A stretch of 64,000 bases of DNA from Bacillota bacterium (GTDB lineage Bacteria > Bacillota > Clostridia > Acetivibrionales > DSM-1351), in contig JAEWCZ010000032.1 in assembly GCA_023390335.1 (NCBI GenBank), positions 1 to 64,000 on the forward strand, written 5' to 3'. The translations under genes were made by a program, and so were the position numbers. Below the pieces are notes generated by a model. It searched no databases. It saw only the letters and a program-made list of their open reading frames with translations, and was not told the DNA's origin. Positions 52,464 through 62,524 of this stretch are shown here, piece after piece; position 1 is the first letter of the stretch, and every line of letters starts with the position of its first letter.

Positions 52464-55316
52464 ATGTCGAAAGTACAAAAAGGAAGGAAAAGAAGGCTGT
52501 CGGTCTTGCTAATCATTGCTCTTATAGCTGGACAGATTTTTTCTGCATTTACAGTATCAGCAGAAGCACCGCCTACTTCTTTTACTCCGGCTGAAGGCTG
52601 GGAGAATTATAATTATTTCAACTTTGCAGAAGCACTGCAAAAATCACTTTATTTTTACGATGCAGAGAAATGCGGCGAAGATGCTGGTTATGACAAAGGA
52701 GGCAGGCTTGAATGGAGGGGTTCATGCCATGAAGGAGATGAAAAAATACCTTTAAAGTATACTAACCTGTCTGCTGCTTTTTTAGAAAAGTACAATAGTA
52801 TAATTGATCCCGACGGAGACGGTACAGTAGATGTACACGGTGGGTTCCACGATGCAGGTGACCATGTCCGCTTCGGTCTTCCACAGAGTTATGCAGCCGG
52901 TACCCTTGGCTGGGGTTTCTATGAATTTAGGGATTCCTACAAGGCAATAGGAGAAGAAGAACACATAATTGATATTTTAAAATACTTTACTGATACATTT
53001 TTACGTTGTTCCTACCTTGATAAAGACGGAAATCTCATTGCTTTTTGTTATATGGTAGGTGAAGGTGACGTGGATCACTGTTACTGGGGGCCACCAGAGT
53101 TATATCCGGAAGAGTATCAAAAGACCAGACCTGCTGATTTTGCTACTGCTGAAACTCCGGGTAGTGATGTTTGTGCAAGTACTGCTGCAGCACTTTGTAC
53201 ATCATACCTGAACTTTAAGGATTCAGATCCTGAATATGCAGAAAAATGCTTGAAGGTTGCAAAAGCCATGTATGAATTCGCAAAAAAATACAGAGGTAAG
53301 GCGGCCGGTGACGGCTATTATACTTCTGACTATGATGAAGATGAAATGGCCTGGGCTGCGGTATGGCTTTATCAGTGTACAGGAAATATGGACTACGTAA
53401 AAGATATTGACTCTGTTGACGCAGAGGGAAACTATACCGGATATATGAAAAGAATAATACCAGAAACTTACAATACCAATACCTGGTATAATTCATGGAC
53501 TCATTGCTGGGATGCTGTATGGGCAGGAACATTTTTAAAGCTCAATGAGCTGTTACCAGACAATGAACTTTTCAACTTTATCGCAAGCTGGAATGTAGAA
53601 TATTTGTCCGGCGGTGTAGCAAAGCATCAAGACCCCAATGACCATAACTATTATAAACCATCACCTGCCGGATACACTATGATAAACGGCTGGGGATCTG
53701 CTCGGTACAATACTGCCGCACAGTTATGTGCTCTTGTATATATGAAACATCATCCGGAAAGAACTGATTTCGGTGAATGGGCAAAAATGGAGATGGAGTA
53801 CCTTATGGGAAGAAATCCTATGGGATATTCTTATATAGTTGGCTACGGCTATGAACAGGGACTTCCTTTTGCACATCATCCGCACCATAGAGCAGCACAC
53901 GGCTCAAAAACCAACAGTATGAATGATCCTGTGGAACACAGACATATATTATGGGGCGCTTTGGCAGGGGGGCCTGATTCAAATGATTATCATATAGATT
54001 CAACTACAGAATATGCCTACAATGAAGTTGCAGTCGACTATAATGCAGCCTTTGTTGGTGCCTTAGCCGGGTTGTATAAATATTACGGGCAGGGACAAGA
54101 GCCAATAGCAAATTTCCCACCTAAGGAACCAAGAGCCGATGATTATTATTGCGAAGCTCGTGTAGCAAGAGAAACTACTGACAGTACACAGGTAGTTTTA
54201 AAAATTCATAATGAATCATGTCAGCCACCTCATTATGAAACAGGAATGAAGGCAAGATATTTCTTTAATATTAATGAATTGTTAAAAAGCGGACAAACTA
54301 TAGACGATGTTATATTTGCAGTAGAGTATGACGAACAGATTTCCATGCAGCAGGATCCTATCAAGTACACAGGGCCTTTCAAATGGGACGATGCAGGAAC
54401 ATACTATTATGAATTTGATTGGAGCGGAAGTAAAATATATGGAGACAGAGAACTTCAAATTTCATTCCGTGCAAAACAGGATTCCAATTATATGACTCAT
54501 TGGGATTCTTCCAATGACTACAGCAAGAAGAATCTTACAGATACATATGCAGTAACCAAGAATGTACCTGTATACTTGGATGGGACTCTGGTATACGGCG
54601 AAGAAGCTCCAAAGCTCGACCCGTCAACTGACCCTGAAAACCCCGATACTACTCCGCCGTCAATAAGTGTCTCATATAAGTGCGGTACTACGGATACAAT
54701 AAAAAATACTATAAGGTCTTCGATAAATATAAAAAATACCGGAACTGTTCCCATTGATCTGTCTGACATAAAGCTACGTTATTGGTTCACAAATGACGGG
54801 AACCAGCAAAATTCCTTTACATGCGAATATGCAGCTTTAGGAACCAGCAATGTCACCGGTAGTTTTTCTAATATAAACAGTCCTGTTGAGGGTGCTGACA
54901 CCTATTGTGAAATCGGGTTTACAAGCGAAGCAGGAAAGCTCTCACCGGGAGGAAGTACAGGGGCGATACCATTCAGAATAGAGGGTGTATCGGATTATGA
55001 CAAGACAAACGATTACTCTTATGATTCAAAAATGACTGAACTTGGGGATAATACCAAAATCACAGGTTACATAAAAGGTGAACTCAAGTACGGAATCGAA
55101 CCTGTTGTTATCACTACTAATCTTGGTGATGTGGACGGCAGCGGAACTGTTGATGCTATTGACTTTGCATTAATGAAAAAATATCTGCTGGGTTCTTTAC
55201 AATTGGATTCAGAGAGCTGTGTCAGAGCAGATGTAAACAAAGATGCATCTGTTAATGCACTAGATCTTGCATTACTCAAAAAGTATCTTCTTGGTACAAT
55301 ACCTTCATTCTTGTAG
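52464..55316 (+). CDS. Cellulosomal GH9 cellulase: GH9-CBM3c-CBM3-dockerin
   Basis: A 950-residue secreted enzyme. The signal peptide ends near FTVSA (residue about 33). The GH9 domain (about 40-540) has GGFHDAGDHVRFGLP with the catalytic-base Asp pair near residue 130, HPHHRAAHGS, and YNEVAVDYNAAF with the acid Glu near 520. CBM3c (about 557-712) follows, then a second CBM3 (about 730-880) and a type I dockerin (about 886-950) with two Ca-binding repeats (GDVDGSGTVDAIDFALMKKY; ADVNKDASVNALDLALLKKY). This layout suits a processive endoglucanase on crystalline cellulose docked to a scaffoldin. Tandem paralogue of the next gene. Confidence 0.92.
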   Translation: MSKVQKGRKRRLSVLLIIALIAGQIFSAFTVSAEAPPTSFTPAEGWENYNYFNFAEALQKSLYFYDAEKCGEDAGYDKGGRLEWRGSCHEGDEKIPLKYTNLSAAFLEKYNSIIDPDGDGTVDVHGGFHDAGDHVRFGLPQSYAAGTLGWGFYEFRDSYKAIGEEEHIIDILKYFTDTFLRCSYLDKDGNLIAFCYMVGEGDVDHCYWGPPELYPEEYQKTRPADFATAETPGSDVCASTAAALCTSYLNFKDSDPEYAEKCLKVAKAMYEFAKKYRGKAAGDGYYTSDYDEDEMAWAAVWLYQCTGNMDYVKDIDSVDAEGNYTGYMKRIIPETYNTNTWYNSWTHCWDAVWAGTFLKLNELLPDNELFNFIASWNVEYLSGGVAKHQDPNDHNYYKPSPAGYTMINGWGSARYNTAAQLCALVYMKHHPERTDFGEWAKMEMEYLMGRNPMGYSYIVGYGYEQGLPFAHHPHHRAAHGSKTNSMNDPVEHRHILWGALAGGPDSNDYHIDSTTEYAYNEVAVDYNAAFVGALAGLYKYYGQGQEPIANFPPKEPRADDYYCEARVARETTDSTQVVLKIHNESCQPPHYETGMKARYFFNINELLKSGQTIDDVIFAVEYDEQISMQQDPIKYTGPFKWDDAGTYYYEFDWSGSKIYGDRELQISFRAKQDSNYMTHWDSSNDYSKKNLTDTYAVTKNVPVYLDGTLVYGEEAPKLDPSTDPENPDTTPPSISVSYKCGTTDTIKNTIRSSINIKNTGTVPIDLSDIKLRYWFTNDGNQQNSFTCEYAALGTSNVTGSFSNINSPVEGADTYCEIGFTSEAGKLSPGGSTGAIPFRIEGVSDYDKTNDYSYDSKMTELGDNTKITGYIKGELKYGIEPVVITTNLGDVDGSGTVDAIDFALMKKYLLGSLQLDSESCVRADVNKDASVNALDLALLKKYLLGTIPSFL

Positions 55317-55367
55317 AATACTAACAGCTGTGATAACTCAAAATTATTTGAATCTAAAATAATCTAT

Positions 55368-55422
55368 AAAGACCGTACTCTTATTCAAATTGAATGTATG
55401 TAAACTAGAGAGTACGGTCTTT
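55368..55422 (+). terminator. Terminator between the two cellulase genes
   Basis: AAAGACCGTACTCT (55368-55381) pairs perfectly over 14 bp with AGAGTACGGTCTTT (55409-55422), loop 27 nt, followed by TTGT. The two cellulases are thus probably separate transcripts. Confidence 0.7.
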
Positions 55423-55500
55423 TGTAAAATCATGTTTTTGAATAAATTTTTACATCTTTAATTTTTCTTATAATAAATTCTCAAGAGGGAGGTATTAAGC

Positions 55501-58389
55501 TTGAATAGATTTATAAAGGCTAGAAAAGTTTTAAATCGAAAAAGTATTGCAGCAATGCTTTTGAGTGTTAGCATGATTGCTGGACAATTTCTATTATCGA
55601 GTAATGCATTAGCAGTGGAAAATACTGATTCTAATTTAGGTACTACTTCAACAGCAGAATCAAAATTCACTCCTAAAGAAGGATGGGAAGATTATAACTA
55701 CTTTAATTTTGCTGAGGCATTGCAAAAATCAATTTACTTTTATGATGCTAATAAATGCGGACCGGGTATTACAGGAGGGAGGCTGGAATGGAGAGGTGAT
55801 TGTCATGTGGGAGATTGCAATATTCCCCTTGAAAACACTTCTCTTTCGGAGGATTTTATTAAAAAGTATAAAAACATATTGGATCCTGATGGAGATGGAA
55901 CAGTAGATGTGCACGGTGGATTCCATGATGCCGGAGACCATGTAAGGTTTGGACTTCCGCAGAGCTACACTGCTGGTACTCTTGGATGGAGTTTCTATGA
56001 ATTTAGAGATGCCTTCAAGAAATCAGGGCAAGAAGAACATATGATTGATATTTTAAAGACCTTTACTGATACCTTTTTACGTTGCTCTTTTCTAGATGAA
56101 AATGGAGATTTGATTGCTTTCTGTTACATGGTTGGTGAAGGGGATTTAGATCACTCCTATTGGGGACCACCTGAATTATATCCCGATAATATACCAAGAC
56201 CAGCAGATTTTGCTACTGTAGAATCTCCTGGTAGTGATGTTTGTGGTAGTACAGCTGCAGCACTTGCCACATCTTATTTGAACTTTAAGGATGATGAACC
56301 TGAATATGCAGAGAAGTGCTTGACTGTTGCAAAGGCTATGTATAAGTTTGCAAAGGAAAACAGAGGAATGTCAAATGGTGATGGTTACTATACTTCAGCA
56401 TATGACGATGATGAAATGGCTTGGGCGGCAGTGTGGCTGTATGAATGTACTGGCAATATGGACTATATAAATGATATTATGTCAGTATCAGAAGACGGTA
56501 AATATTATACTGGATATATGAAAAAGATTATACCAGATACCTTTAACACAAATATGTGGTTCAACACATGGACTCATTGTTGGGATGCAGTATGGGGAGG
56601 AGTGTTCGTAGAGCTGAATTCTTTGTTCCCAGACAATAAGTTATATGACTACATAGCTCGTTGGAATACAGAGTATTTGTCTGGTGGTATGGCAAAACAT
56701 AAGGAAGCAAATGATAATGGTTATACTTCAACATCACCTGCAGGGTATACGATGATAAATGGATGGGGATCAGCTCGTTACAATACGGCTGCTCAATTAT
56801 GCGCACTTGTATATATGGAACACCACCCTGATAGAACAGATTTTGGAGCATGGGCAAAGAGTCAGATGGAATACCTTATGGGAAGAAATCCAATGGGGTA
56901 TTCATATATAGTTGGGTATGGCTATGAGAAAGGCTTGCCTTTTGCAAAACATCCACATCACAGAGCAGCCCACGGATCTAAAACGTTGAGTATGAACGAT
57001 CCTCTAGAACACAGACATATTATATGGGGAGCTCTTGTTGGTGGGCCTGATAAGGAGGATTACCATCAGGATGTAACAACTGATTTCGTTTACAATGAGG
57101 TTGCTGTTGACTATAATGCTGCATTTGTAGGTGCTTGTGCAGGATTGTATAAATACTACGGTGAGGGACAGGAGGTAATACCTAATTTTCCTCCAAAAGA
57201 ACCTAAAACCGATGATTACTATTGTGAGGCGCGTGTAGAAAGAGAGATAAAGGAAAGCTCACAGGTAGTTATCAAATTACACAATGAGTCAAGCCAGCCT
57301 CCACATTATGAAACAGGAATGAAAGCAAGATATTTCTTTAACATTAGTGAACTGCTAGATTGCGGACAGACCATAAATGATGTTGAAATGACTATTGCTT
57401 ATGATGAACAGATTTCACTGCAGCAGGACCCTATTACCTATAAAGGTCCAATAAAGTGGGATGATGCTGGAACATACTATTATGAATTTGATTGGAGCGG
57501 TAGAGAAATATATGGGGACAGAGAGTTGGCATTTACGTTAACAGCAAAGCAGGATTCAAATTATATGACTCACTGGGACCCAACTAATGACTGGAGCAGA
57601 AAGAATCTTACTAGTGATTATGTGTTAACTAAAAATGTTCCCGTATACATGAATGGCGTTCTAGTATATGGGGAGGAGGCTCCAAAACTTACTCCAACAA
57701 ATCCTGATGATAACCCGGATACTACACCGCCTTCAATAAAGGTTCAGTATAAGTATGGCGCAGCTCACAACCTAACAAATACATTAAGGTCTACAGTCAA
57801 TATAGTGAATAATGGAACTGTTCCTGTAAATTTATCAGACATAAAGCTACGCTATTGGTTTACATGTGATGGTAGTGATCAGAATATATTTACTTGTGAA
57901 TATGCACCTTGCGGTACTGAAAATGTAATGGGTAATTGCTACAAAGTAGACAATGCTGTGGAAGGTGCCGATACATATTGCGAGATATCATTTAAAGATG
58001 CTGCAGGCAAACTTGTACCAGGTGGAAGCACAGGGGATATACCTTTTAGGATAGATGGCTCGTCCGATTATGACTATACAAATGATTATTCATGTAATCC
58101 TAAAATGGAAAGTGCTTATGGGGATAATGAAAAAGTCACTGCATATATCAAGGGTGAACTTAAATATGGTGACGAACCTGTTGTTACTAATATCAATCTC
58201 GGAGATGTAGACGGTAGTGGAACTGTAGATGCTATTGACTTTGCATTAATGAAAAAATATCTGCTGGGTTCTTTACAATTGGATTCAGAGAGCTGTATCA
58301 GAGCAGATGTAAACAAAGATGCTTCTGTTAATGCACTCGATCTTGCATTACTCAAAAAGTATCTTCTAGGTACAATATCAGCCTTTTAA
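55501..58389 (+). CDS. Cellulosomal GH9 cellulase, tandem paralogue: GH9-CBM3c-CBM3-dockerin
   Basis: A 962-residue protein starting at TTG 55501, eight bases after GGGAGG. The signal peptide ends near NALA. Domain order equals the preceding gene: GH9 (about 55-550; base Asp pair near 142, acid Glu near 532 in YNEVAVDYNAAF), CBM3c (about 570-725), CBM3 (about 740-890), dockerin (about 898-962). Protein identity is high throughout, but silent sites in the GH9 region have diverged while the dockerin DNA is almost identical to copy 1. It probably has a similar endoglucanase role with shifted product profile (inference). Confidence 0.92.
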   Translation: MNRFIKARKVLNRKSIAAMLLSVSMIAGQFLLSSNALAVENTDSNLGTTSTAESKFTPKEGWEDYNYFNFAEALQKSIYFYDANKCGPGITGGRLEWRGDCHVGDCNIPLENTSLSEDFIKKYKNILDPDGDGTVDVHGGFHDAGDHVRFGLPQSYTAGTLGWSFYEFRDAFKKSGQEEHMIDILKTFTDTFLRCSFLDENGDLIAFCYMVGEGDLDHSYWGPPELYPDNIPRPADFATVESPGSDVCGSTAAALATSYLNFKDDEPEYAEKCLTVAKAMYKFAKENRGMSNGDGYYTSAYDDDEMAWAAVWLYECTGNMDYINDIMSVSEDGKYYTGYMKKIIPDTFNTNMWFNTWTHCWDAVWGGVFVELNSLFPDNKLYDYIARWNTEYLSGGMAKHKEANDNGYTSTSPAGYTMINGWGSARYNTAAQLCALVYMEHHPDRTDFGAWAKSQMEYLMGRNPMGYSYIVGYGYEKGLPFAKHPHHRAAHGSKTLSMNDPLEHRHIIWGALVGGPDKEDYHQDVTTDFVYNEVAVDYNAAFVGACAGLYKYYGEGQEVIPNFPPKEPKTDDYYCEARVEREIKESSQVVIKLHNESSQPPHYETGMKARYFFNISELLDCGQTINDVEMTIAYDEQISLQQDPITYKGPIKWDDAGTYYYEFDWSGREIYGDRELAFTLTAKQDSNYMTHWDPTNDWSRKNLTSDYVLTKNVPVYMNGVLVYGEEAPKLTPTNPDDNPDTTPPSIKVQYKYGAAHNLTNTLRSTVNIVNNGTVPVNLSDIKLRYWFTCDGSDQNIFTCEYAPCGTENVMGNCYKVDNAVEGADTYCEISFKDAAGKLVPGGSTGDIPFRIDGSSDYDYTNDYSCNPKMESAYGDNEKVTAYIKGELKYGDEPVVTNINLGDVDGSGTVDAIDFALMKKYLLGSLQLDSESCIRADVNKDASVNALDLALLKKYLLGTISAF

Positions 58390-58436
58390 GGATATAATTA
58401 AAGCTCCTTTTTGATTTCCAGGTTGGATAAGCACAC

Positions 58437-58473
58437 GACAAGGGCGGAAAACTCAATTTTTCCGGCCCTTGTC
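58437..58473 (+). terminator. Hairpin after the second cellulase
   Basis: GACAAGGGC (58437-58445) pairs with GCCCTTGTC (58465-58473), extended by GGAAAA/TTTTCC inside. The T tract is weak. It separates the cellulase from the CotH-like gene. Confidence 0.6.
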
Positions 58474-58532
58474 AATATACTAAACAGTTTCACACCAATC
58501 CAAAGCCTAAAATTATACAGGAGGGTTTAACT

Positions 58533-60311
58533 ATGAAAAGAAAATTGTCAGCTATAGCGGTTGTCTTAATATTTACGTTCCTGTCAACAAGTATGGCGGG
58601 ACTCAGCACCAAGGCGTTTGCAGAAGAAACAGACAACTCTGCAGGTTATGTACAGTATGAAATGCCAATTGTTACAATAAACACTGACACTGATAGTAAA
58701 ATAGATTCCGATGAGGTGTACACTGATTCAAAAATTAGTGTAATTAATGATGATGGCAAATATGAAATGTCCGATATTGCTACATCAGTAAAGCTTCGTG
58801 GAAACAGTTCCATGTATTCAGAAAAGAAGAGCTACAAAATTAAATTTGGAGAAAAGCAAAATCTTCTTAATATCGGAGATGGAAAAGGTAAGACATGGTG
58901 CTTGATTTCAAACTGCTATGACGGTTCACTTTTAAGAAATCTTACCGTCTATCATTTTGCAGAATTCTTGGACGGCATTTCCTATTCACCAAATTGCCGT
59001 TCTATAGAACTTTATATCAACCACGAATATCAAGGCGTATATCTGCTATGTGAGGATGTTAACATAAATAAGAACCGTGTCGCAATTTCAGAAGAACCAA
59101 ATGAAGTTGAGAATAACGGTTATCTTGTTGAAATGAGCAGATATGCAGAAGATAACAAATTTGACATTGATACGGCTACTTATCAAGTAAAAAGTGATTT
59201 GTCCGAAACCCAATCAATAAAAAACCAACAGCTCAATTACATTTCCGAGTGCATTGAAAAAGCTTATAATGCATTAAAAAGTGGTAACGAAAAGGAATTA
59301 AGAAAGTATATAGACCTTGAATCTTTAGTTGATATATATATCGGGAATGAAATTGTCAAAAATGTTGATGCAGGCTGGGATAGTTTCTATATGTACAAGG
59401 ATGCCGGGGGAAAGCTCTGTTTCGGCCCTATGTGGGATTTCGACCTTGCCATGGGAAATGCAAATTGTGTAAAGGGTTTCGAATCCTGGGCAGGCTTTAA
59501 TCCATATAATGTTCTGAATGTAAATGCAAATTCCAATCCATGGTTCTGCCATGCACTATCAAAAAGTTGGTTTCGTGATTTAGTTAAAAAACGTTGGAAC
59601 AATCTCCAAGGTAAAATAAACGGTATACCAAAAACAGTTATAAAAGAAGCTCAAACAAATTACAAGTCCTATTGCAGAAACTTCGAAAGATGGGATGTAT
59701 TAGGAAAACAGGTATATATTGAACCAGCGGAAATATCTGCACTTACAACCTTCAGACAGCATTATAACTATCTTAGCAGTTGGTTGAATAACCGTATAAA
59801 ATGGTTAACAAAATATATAAACAGTAAAGATTTTAAAAATGGGGTGTTTGTAAACTACAACGGAAAGCAATTAACCTCACACTCAAATCTGCTGGAGATA
59901 AGTCCTTTATTGGCACTATTAAATACCCCTGATGTTGACTTAACCTATAAAATGTTGCCAAACGTCGGTATGACTCTCTCAATTAAGAATGGTGGGGCGG
60001 AAAGCTGGAATACTCAGATTGATGCATCCGGCTTTATGATAGAAAAAGGTGCTGAATATGTACTTTCATTTGATTATAGCTGCAGTGATAACCGTCAGAT
60101 TCCAATATGTTTTCAACAGAATTATTCACCATGGGCCCCATATTATTCAGGTGAGTTAAAGGCCACAAAAGAGCCCCAACATTACGAAGCAATTGTAAAA
60201 GCACCTGCAAGCGATTCTAACTGTGCGTTTGTATTCAGCCTTGGAGGGAGTACATTTAACGGAATTGATGTCACCATAGACAATATGAGTCTTGTGAAAA
60301 AAAGCAAGTAA
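58533..60311 (+). CDS. Secreted CotH-like protein with C-terminal carbohydrate-binding-like domain
   Basis: A 592-residue protein with a signal peptide (LSAIAVVLIFTFLSTSMAG, cleavage near KAFA). Residues about 45-430 match the CotH family: VKLRGNSSMYSEKKSYKIKF, WCLISNCYDGSLLRN, ELYINHEYQGVYLLCEDVN and LCFGPMWDFDLAMGN with the metal-binding Asp residues. CotH proteins are atypical kinases in spore coats, and CotH modules also occur in cellulosomal proteins. The last about 130 residues look like a CBM4/9-type beta-sandwich (GAEYVLSFDYSCSDN). No dockerin is present. Possibly a secreted kinase acting on cellulosome or wall proteins (inference). Confidence 0.82.
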   Translation: MKRKLSAIAVVLIFTFLSTSMAGLSTKAFAEETDNSAGYVQYEMPIVTINTDTDSKIDSDEVYTDSKISVINDDGKYEMSDIATSVKLRGNSSMYSEKKSYKIKFGEKQNLLNIGDGKGKTWCLISNCYDGSLLRNLTVYHFAEFLDGISYSPNCRSIELYINHEYQGVYLLCEDVNINKNRVAISEEPNEVENNGYLVEMSRYAEDNKFDIDTATYQVKSDLSETQSIKNQQLNYISECIEKAYNALKSGNEKELRKYIDLESLVDIYIGNEIVKNVDAGWDSFYMYKDAGGKLCFGPMWDFDLAMGNANCVKGFESWAGFNPYNVLNVNANSNPWFCHALSKSWFRDLVKKRWNNLQGKINGIPKTVIKEAQTNYKSYCRNFERWDVLGKQVYIEPAEISALTTFRQHYNYLSSWLNNRIKWLTKYINSKDFKNGVFVNYNGKQLTSHSNLLEISPLLALLNTPDVDLTYKMLPNVGMTLSIKNGGAESWNTQIDASGFMIEKGAEYVLSFDYSCSDNRQIPICFQQNYSPWAPYYSGELKATKEPQHYEAIVKAPASDSNCAFVFSLGGSTFNGIDVTIDNMSLVKKSK

Positions 60312-60332
60312 ATATTGATTGGTAATGAGCTA

Positions 60333-60385
60333 AACAGAGAAATGCTTAATTTTTTTACATTTAAGCGTTCTCTGTTTCTTTTTTT
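60333..60385 (+). terminator. Rho-independent terminator after the CotH-like gene
   Basis: AACAGAGAA (60333-60341) with TGCTTAA pairs with TTTAAGC and TTCTCTGTT (60368-60376), followed by a long T run. Confidence 0.8.
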
Positions 60386-60405
60386 CGTAAAAAAATTACA
60401 AAAAT

Positions 60406-60446
60406 GGTAAAAAGTAATTGACATACTTTTTACCACATGTTAATAT
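60406..60446 (+). promoter_or_regulatory. Sulfate-transport operon promoter with inverted repeat on the -35 box
   Basis: TTGACA (60418-60423), 17 bp, TAATAT (60441-60446) form a good sigma-A promoter. GGTAAAAAGTA (60406-60416) and TACTTTTTACC (60424-60434) are perfect 11-bp inverted repeats whose 7-bp centre contains the -35 box. A dimeric repressor bound there would block transcription. The likely signal is sulfur supply (inference); the protein is not in this window. Confidence 0.6.
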
Positions 60447-60596
60447 TTGGATAACTTATAAAACATATTGGATTACTTGGGTATATTTATTCCTTTTTAA
60501 GCTTATCTTGTTTGCTTAATAAATCAAATAATTTTTTAAATCAATACATACCATGTATATATGTTAACTATTATTTAAACGAAGGAGTGATTTGTA

Positions 60597-61634
60597 TTGA
60601 AAAATAAAAACATTAAATTAAGTGTGATTACCATGTGCATACTGTTTCTAATTTCAGCATTGACGGGGTGTGGTAGTGCCAATAATTTACAAAACAGCTC
60701 AATAACCCTTTTAAATGTTTCATATGATCCCACAAGGGAGCTTTATCAGGAATACAATGAGGCATTTATAAAATACTGGAAGGAAAAAACAGGACAAACT
60801 GTAACAATTCAGCAGTCACATGGTGGTTCAGGAAGTCAGGCAAGAACCGTAATCGACGGAAATGAAGCGGATGTAGTTACTTTGGCATTGGCGTACGATA
60901 TCAATTCAATCAATAAGAATAAAGAGTTGATTAACAAGGAATGGCAAAAACGTTTAGCTGATAATTCAACCCCTTATACATCAACCATAGTATTTCTTGT
61001 GAAAAAAGGCAATCCAAAAAATATAAAAGATTGGGATGACCTAGTTAAACCGGGAATACAAGTAATAACTCCAAATCCCAAAACCTCCGGCGGTGCACGT
61101 TGGAACTATCTTGCAGCATGGGGGTATGCTCTGAAAAAAAATAATAATGACAGTGAGAAAGCTAGAAATTTTGTCCGGCAGCTTTATGAGAATGTCCCAG
61201 TTCTGGACTCAGGAGCCAGAGGAGCAACAACAACTTTTGTTGAACGTGGTTTGGGTGACGTTCTTATAGCATGGGAGAATGAAGCCTTTCTTTCCATAAA
61301 TGAGCTTGGAAAGGATAAGTTTGAGATTGTAATACCGTCAGTGAGCATATTAGCTGAGCCTCCGGTTTCTGTGGTTGATTCTGTTGTTGATAAAAAAGGT
61401 ACAAGAAAGGTTGCCGAAGCTTATCTTCAATATCTATACAGTGATGAGGGTCAGGAGATAGCAGCAAAAAACTATTACAGACCAAGAAATCAGAATATTG
61501 AAAAGAAATATGCGGCGCAATTCCCCAAAATCAACCTTTTTACCATTGATGAAGTTTTCGGAGGCTGGAGCAAAGCTCAGAAGGAACATTTCAGCGATGG
61601 AGGTGTTTTCGACCAAATTTACATAAAAAAATAA
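60597..61634 (+). CDS. sbp: Sulfate/thiosulfate-binding lipoprotein of ABC importer
   Basis: A 345-residue protein starting at TTG 60597 after GAAGGAGTG. Lipobox LISALTGCGS. The body matches periplasmic sulfate-binding proteins: NVSYDPTRELYQEYNEAF, QSHGGSGSQARTVIDGNEAD, TPNPKTSGGARWNYLAAWG and GLGDVLIAWENEAFL. First gene of a cys-type operon with two permeases and an ATPase. Sbp and CysP types cannot be told apart safely. Confidence 0.87.
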   Translation: MKNKNIKLSVITMCILFLISALTGCGSANNLQNSSITLLNVSYDPTRELYQEYNEAFIKYWKEKTGQTVTIQQSHGGSGSQARTVIDGNEADVVTLALAYDINSINKNKELINKEWQKRLADNSTPYTSTIVFLVKKGNPKNIKDWDDLVKPGIQVITPNPKTSGGARWNYLAAWGYALKKNNNDSEKARNFVRQLYENVPVLDSGARGATTTFVERGLGDVLIAWENEAFLSINELGKDKFEIVIPSVSILAEPPVSVVDSVVDKKGTRKVAEAYLQYLYSDEGQEIAAKNYYRPRNQNIEKKYAAQFPKINLFTIDEVFGGWSKAQKEHFSDGGVFDQIYIKK

Positions 61635-61655
61635 CTAAGAACTGGAGGCGAAATT

Positions 61656-62513
61656 ATGAATCTTACAATAAAGCCACTAAAAATTAAGCAGCAAAGTGTC
61701 ATACCCGGCTTTGGAATTACCATGGGAATTTCACTTCTATACATAACCCTTTTAGTTCTGATTCCAATATCAATGGTTTTTATCAATTGTTCAAGTCTGG
61801 GTCTCACAAACTTTTTGGGTATAGCATTAAGCACCAGAGTGATGGCATCATTGAAAATATCTTTCGGAACCTCTTTACTTGCAGCTGCAATAAATACAGT
61901 ATTCGGACTTCTTTTGGCATGGGTTCTTCAGCGATATTCCTTTCCTTTCAAACGGATTATAGATGGCCTGATTGACCTGCCATTCGCATTGCCTACAGCA
62001 GTTGCCGGTATATCACTAACAACTCTTTATGCACCAAATGGGTGGATAGGAAAGTTTCTGGAGCCGTTAGGCATTAAAGTATCATATACGCCTTTGGGAA
62101 TAACTGTGGCATTGATTTTTATTAGTTTTCCTTTTGTAGTAAGAACCGTTCAGCCGGTACTCCAAAGTATAGACAAAGAAGTGGAGGAGGCAGCAGTCTG
62201 TCTTGGAGCGAGCAGATTCCAAACCTTTTGTAAAATTATAATCCCAGAACTTTTTCCTTCTATCATTACCGGATTTGCCCTATCCTTTGCAAGAGCCTTG
62301 GGGGAATATGGCTCGGTAGTATTTATATCAGGGAATATGCCTATGAAAACAGAAATAACACCCCTTTTAATAAGAACAAAGCTGGAACAATATGATTATG
62401 CGGGTGGAACAGCAGTTGCAGCAATTATGCTCATAATATCATTTTTAATGCTGTTAGCCATAAATCTCTTTCAGTGGTGGGCAGTTAACAGACATAAATT
62501 TATACTTCATTAA
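61656..62513 (+). CDS. cysT: Sulfate ABC transporter permease CysT
   Basis: A 285-residue permease with six membrane helices and the family motifs LPFALPTAVAGISLTTLYAP and the EAA loop EVEEAAVCLGASRFQTFCKI. It follows the binding protein by 21 bp, with a GGAGG site. It forms the membrane channel with the next gene's product. Confidence 0.9.
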   Translation: MNLTIKPLKIKQQSVIPGFGITMGISLLYITLLVLIPISMVFINCSSLGLTNFLGIALSTRVMASLKISFGTSLLAAAINTVFGLLLAWVLQRYSFPFKRIIDGLIDLPFALPTAVAGISLTTLYAPNGWIGKFLEPLGIKVSYTPLGITVALIFISFPFVVRTVQPVLQSIDKEVEEAAVCLGASRFQTFCKIIIPELFPSIITGFALSFARALGEYGSVVFISGNMPMKTEITPLLIRTKLEQYDYAGGTAVAAIMLIISFLMLLAINLFQWWAVNRHKFILH

Positions 62514-62524
62514 AGGAGGACACA

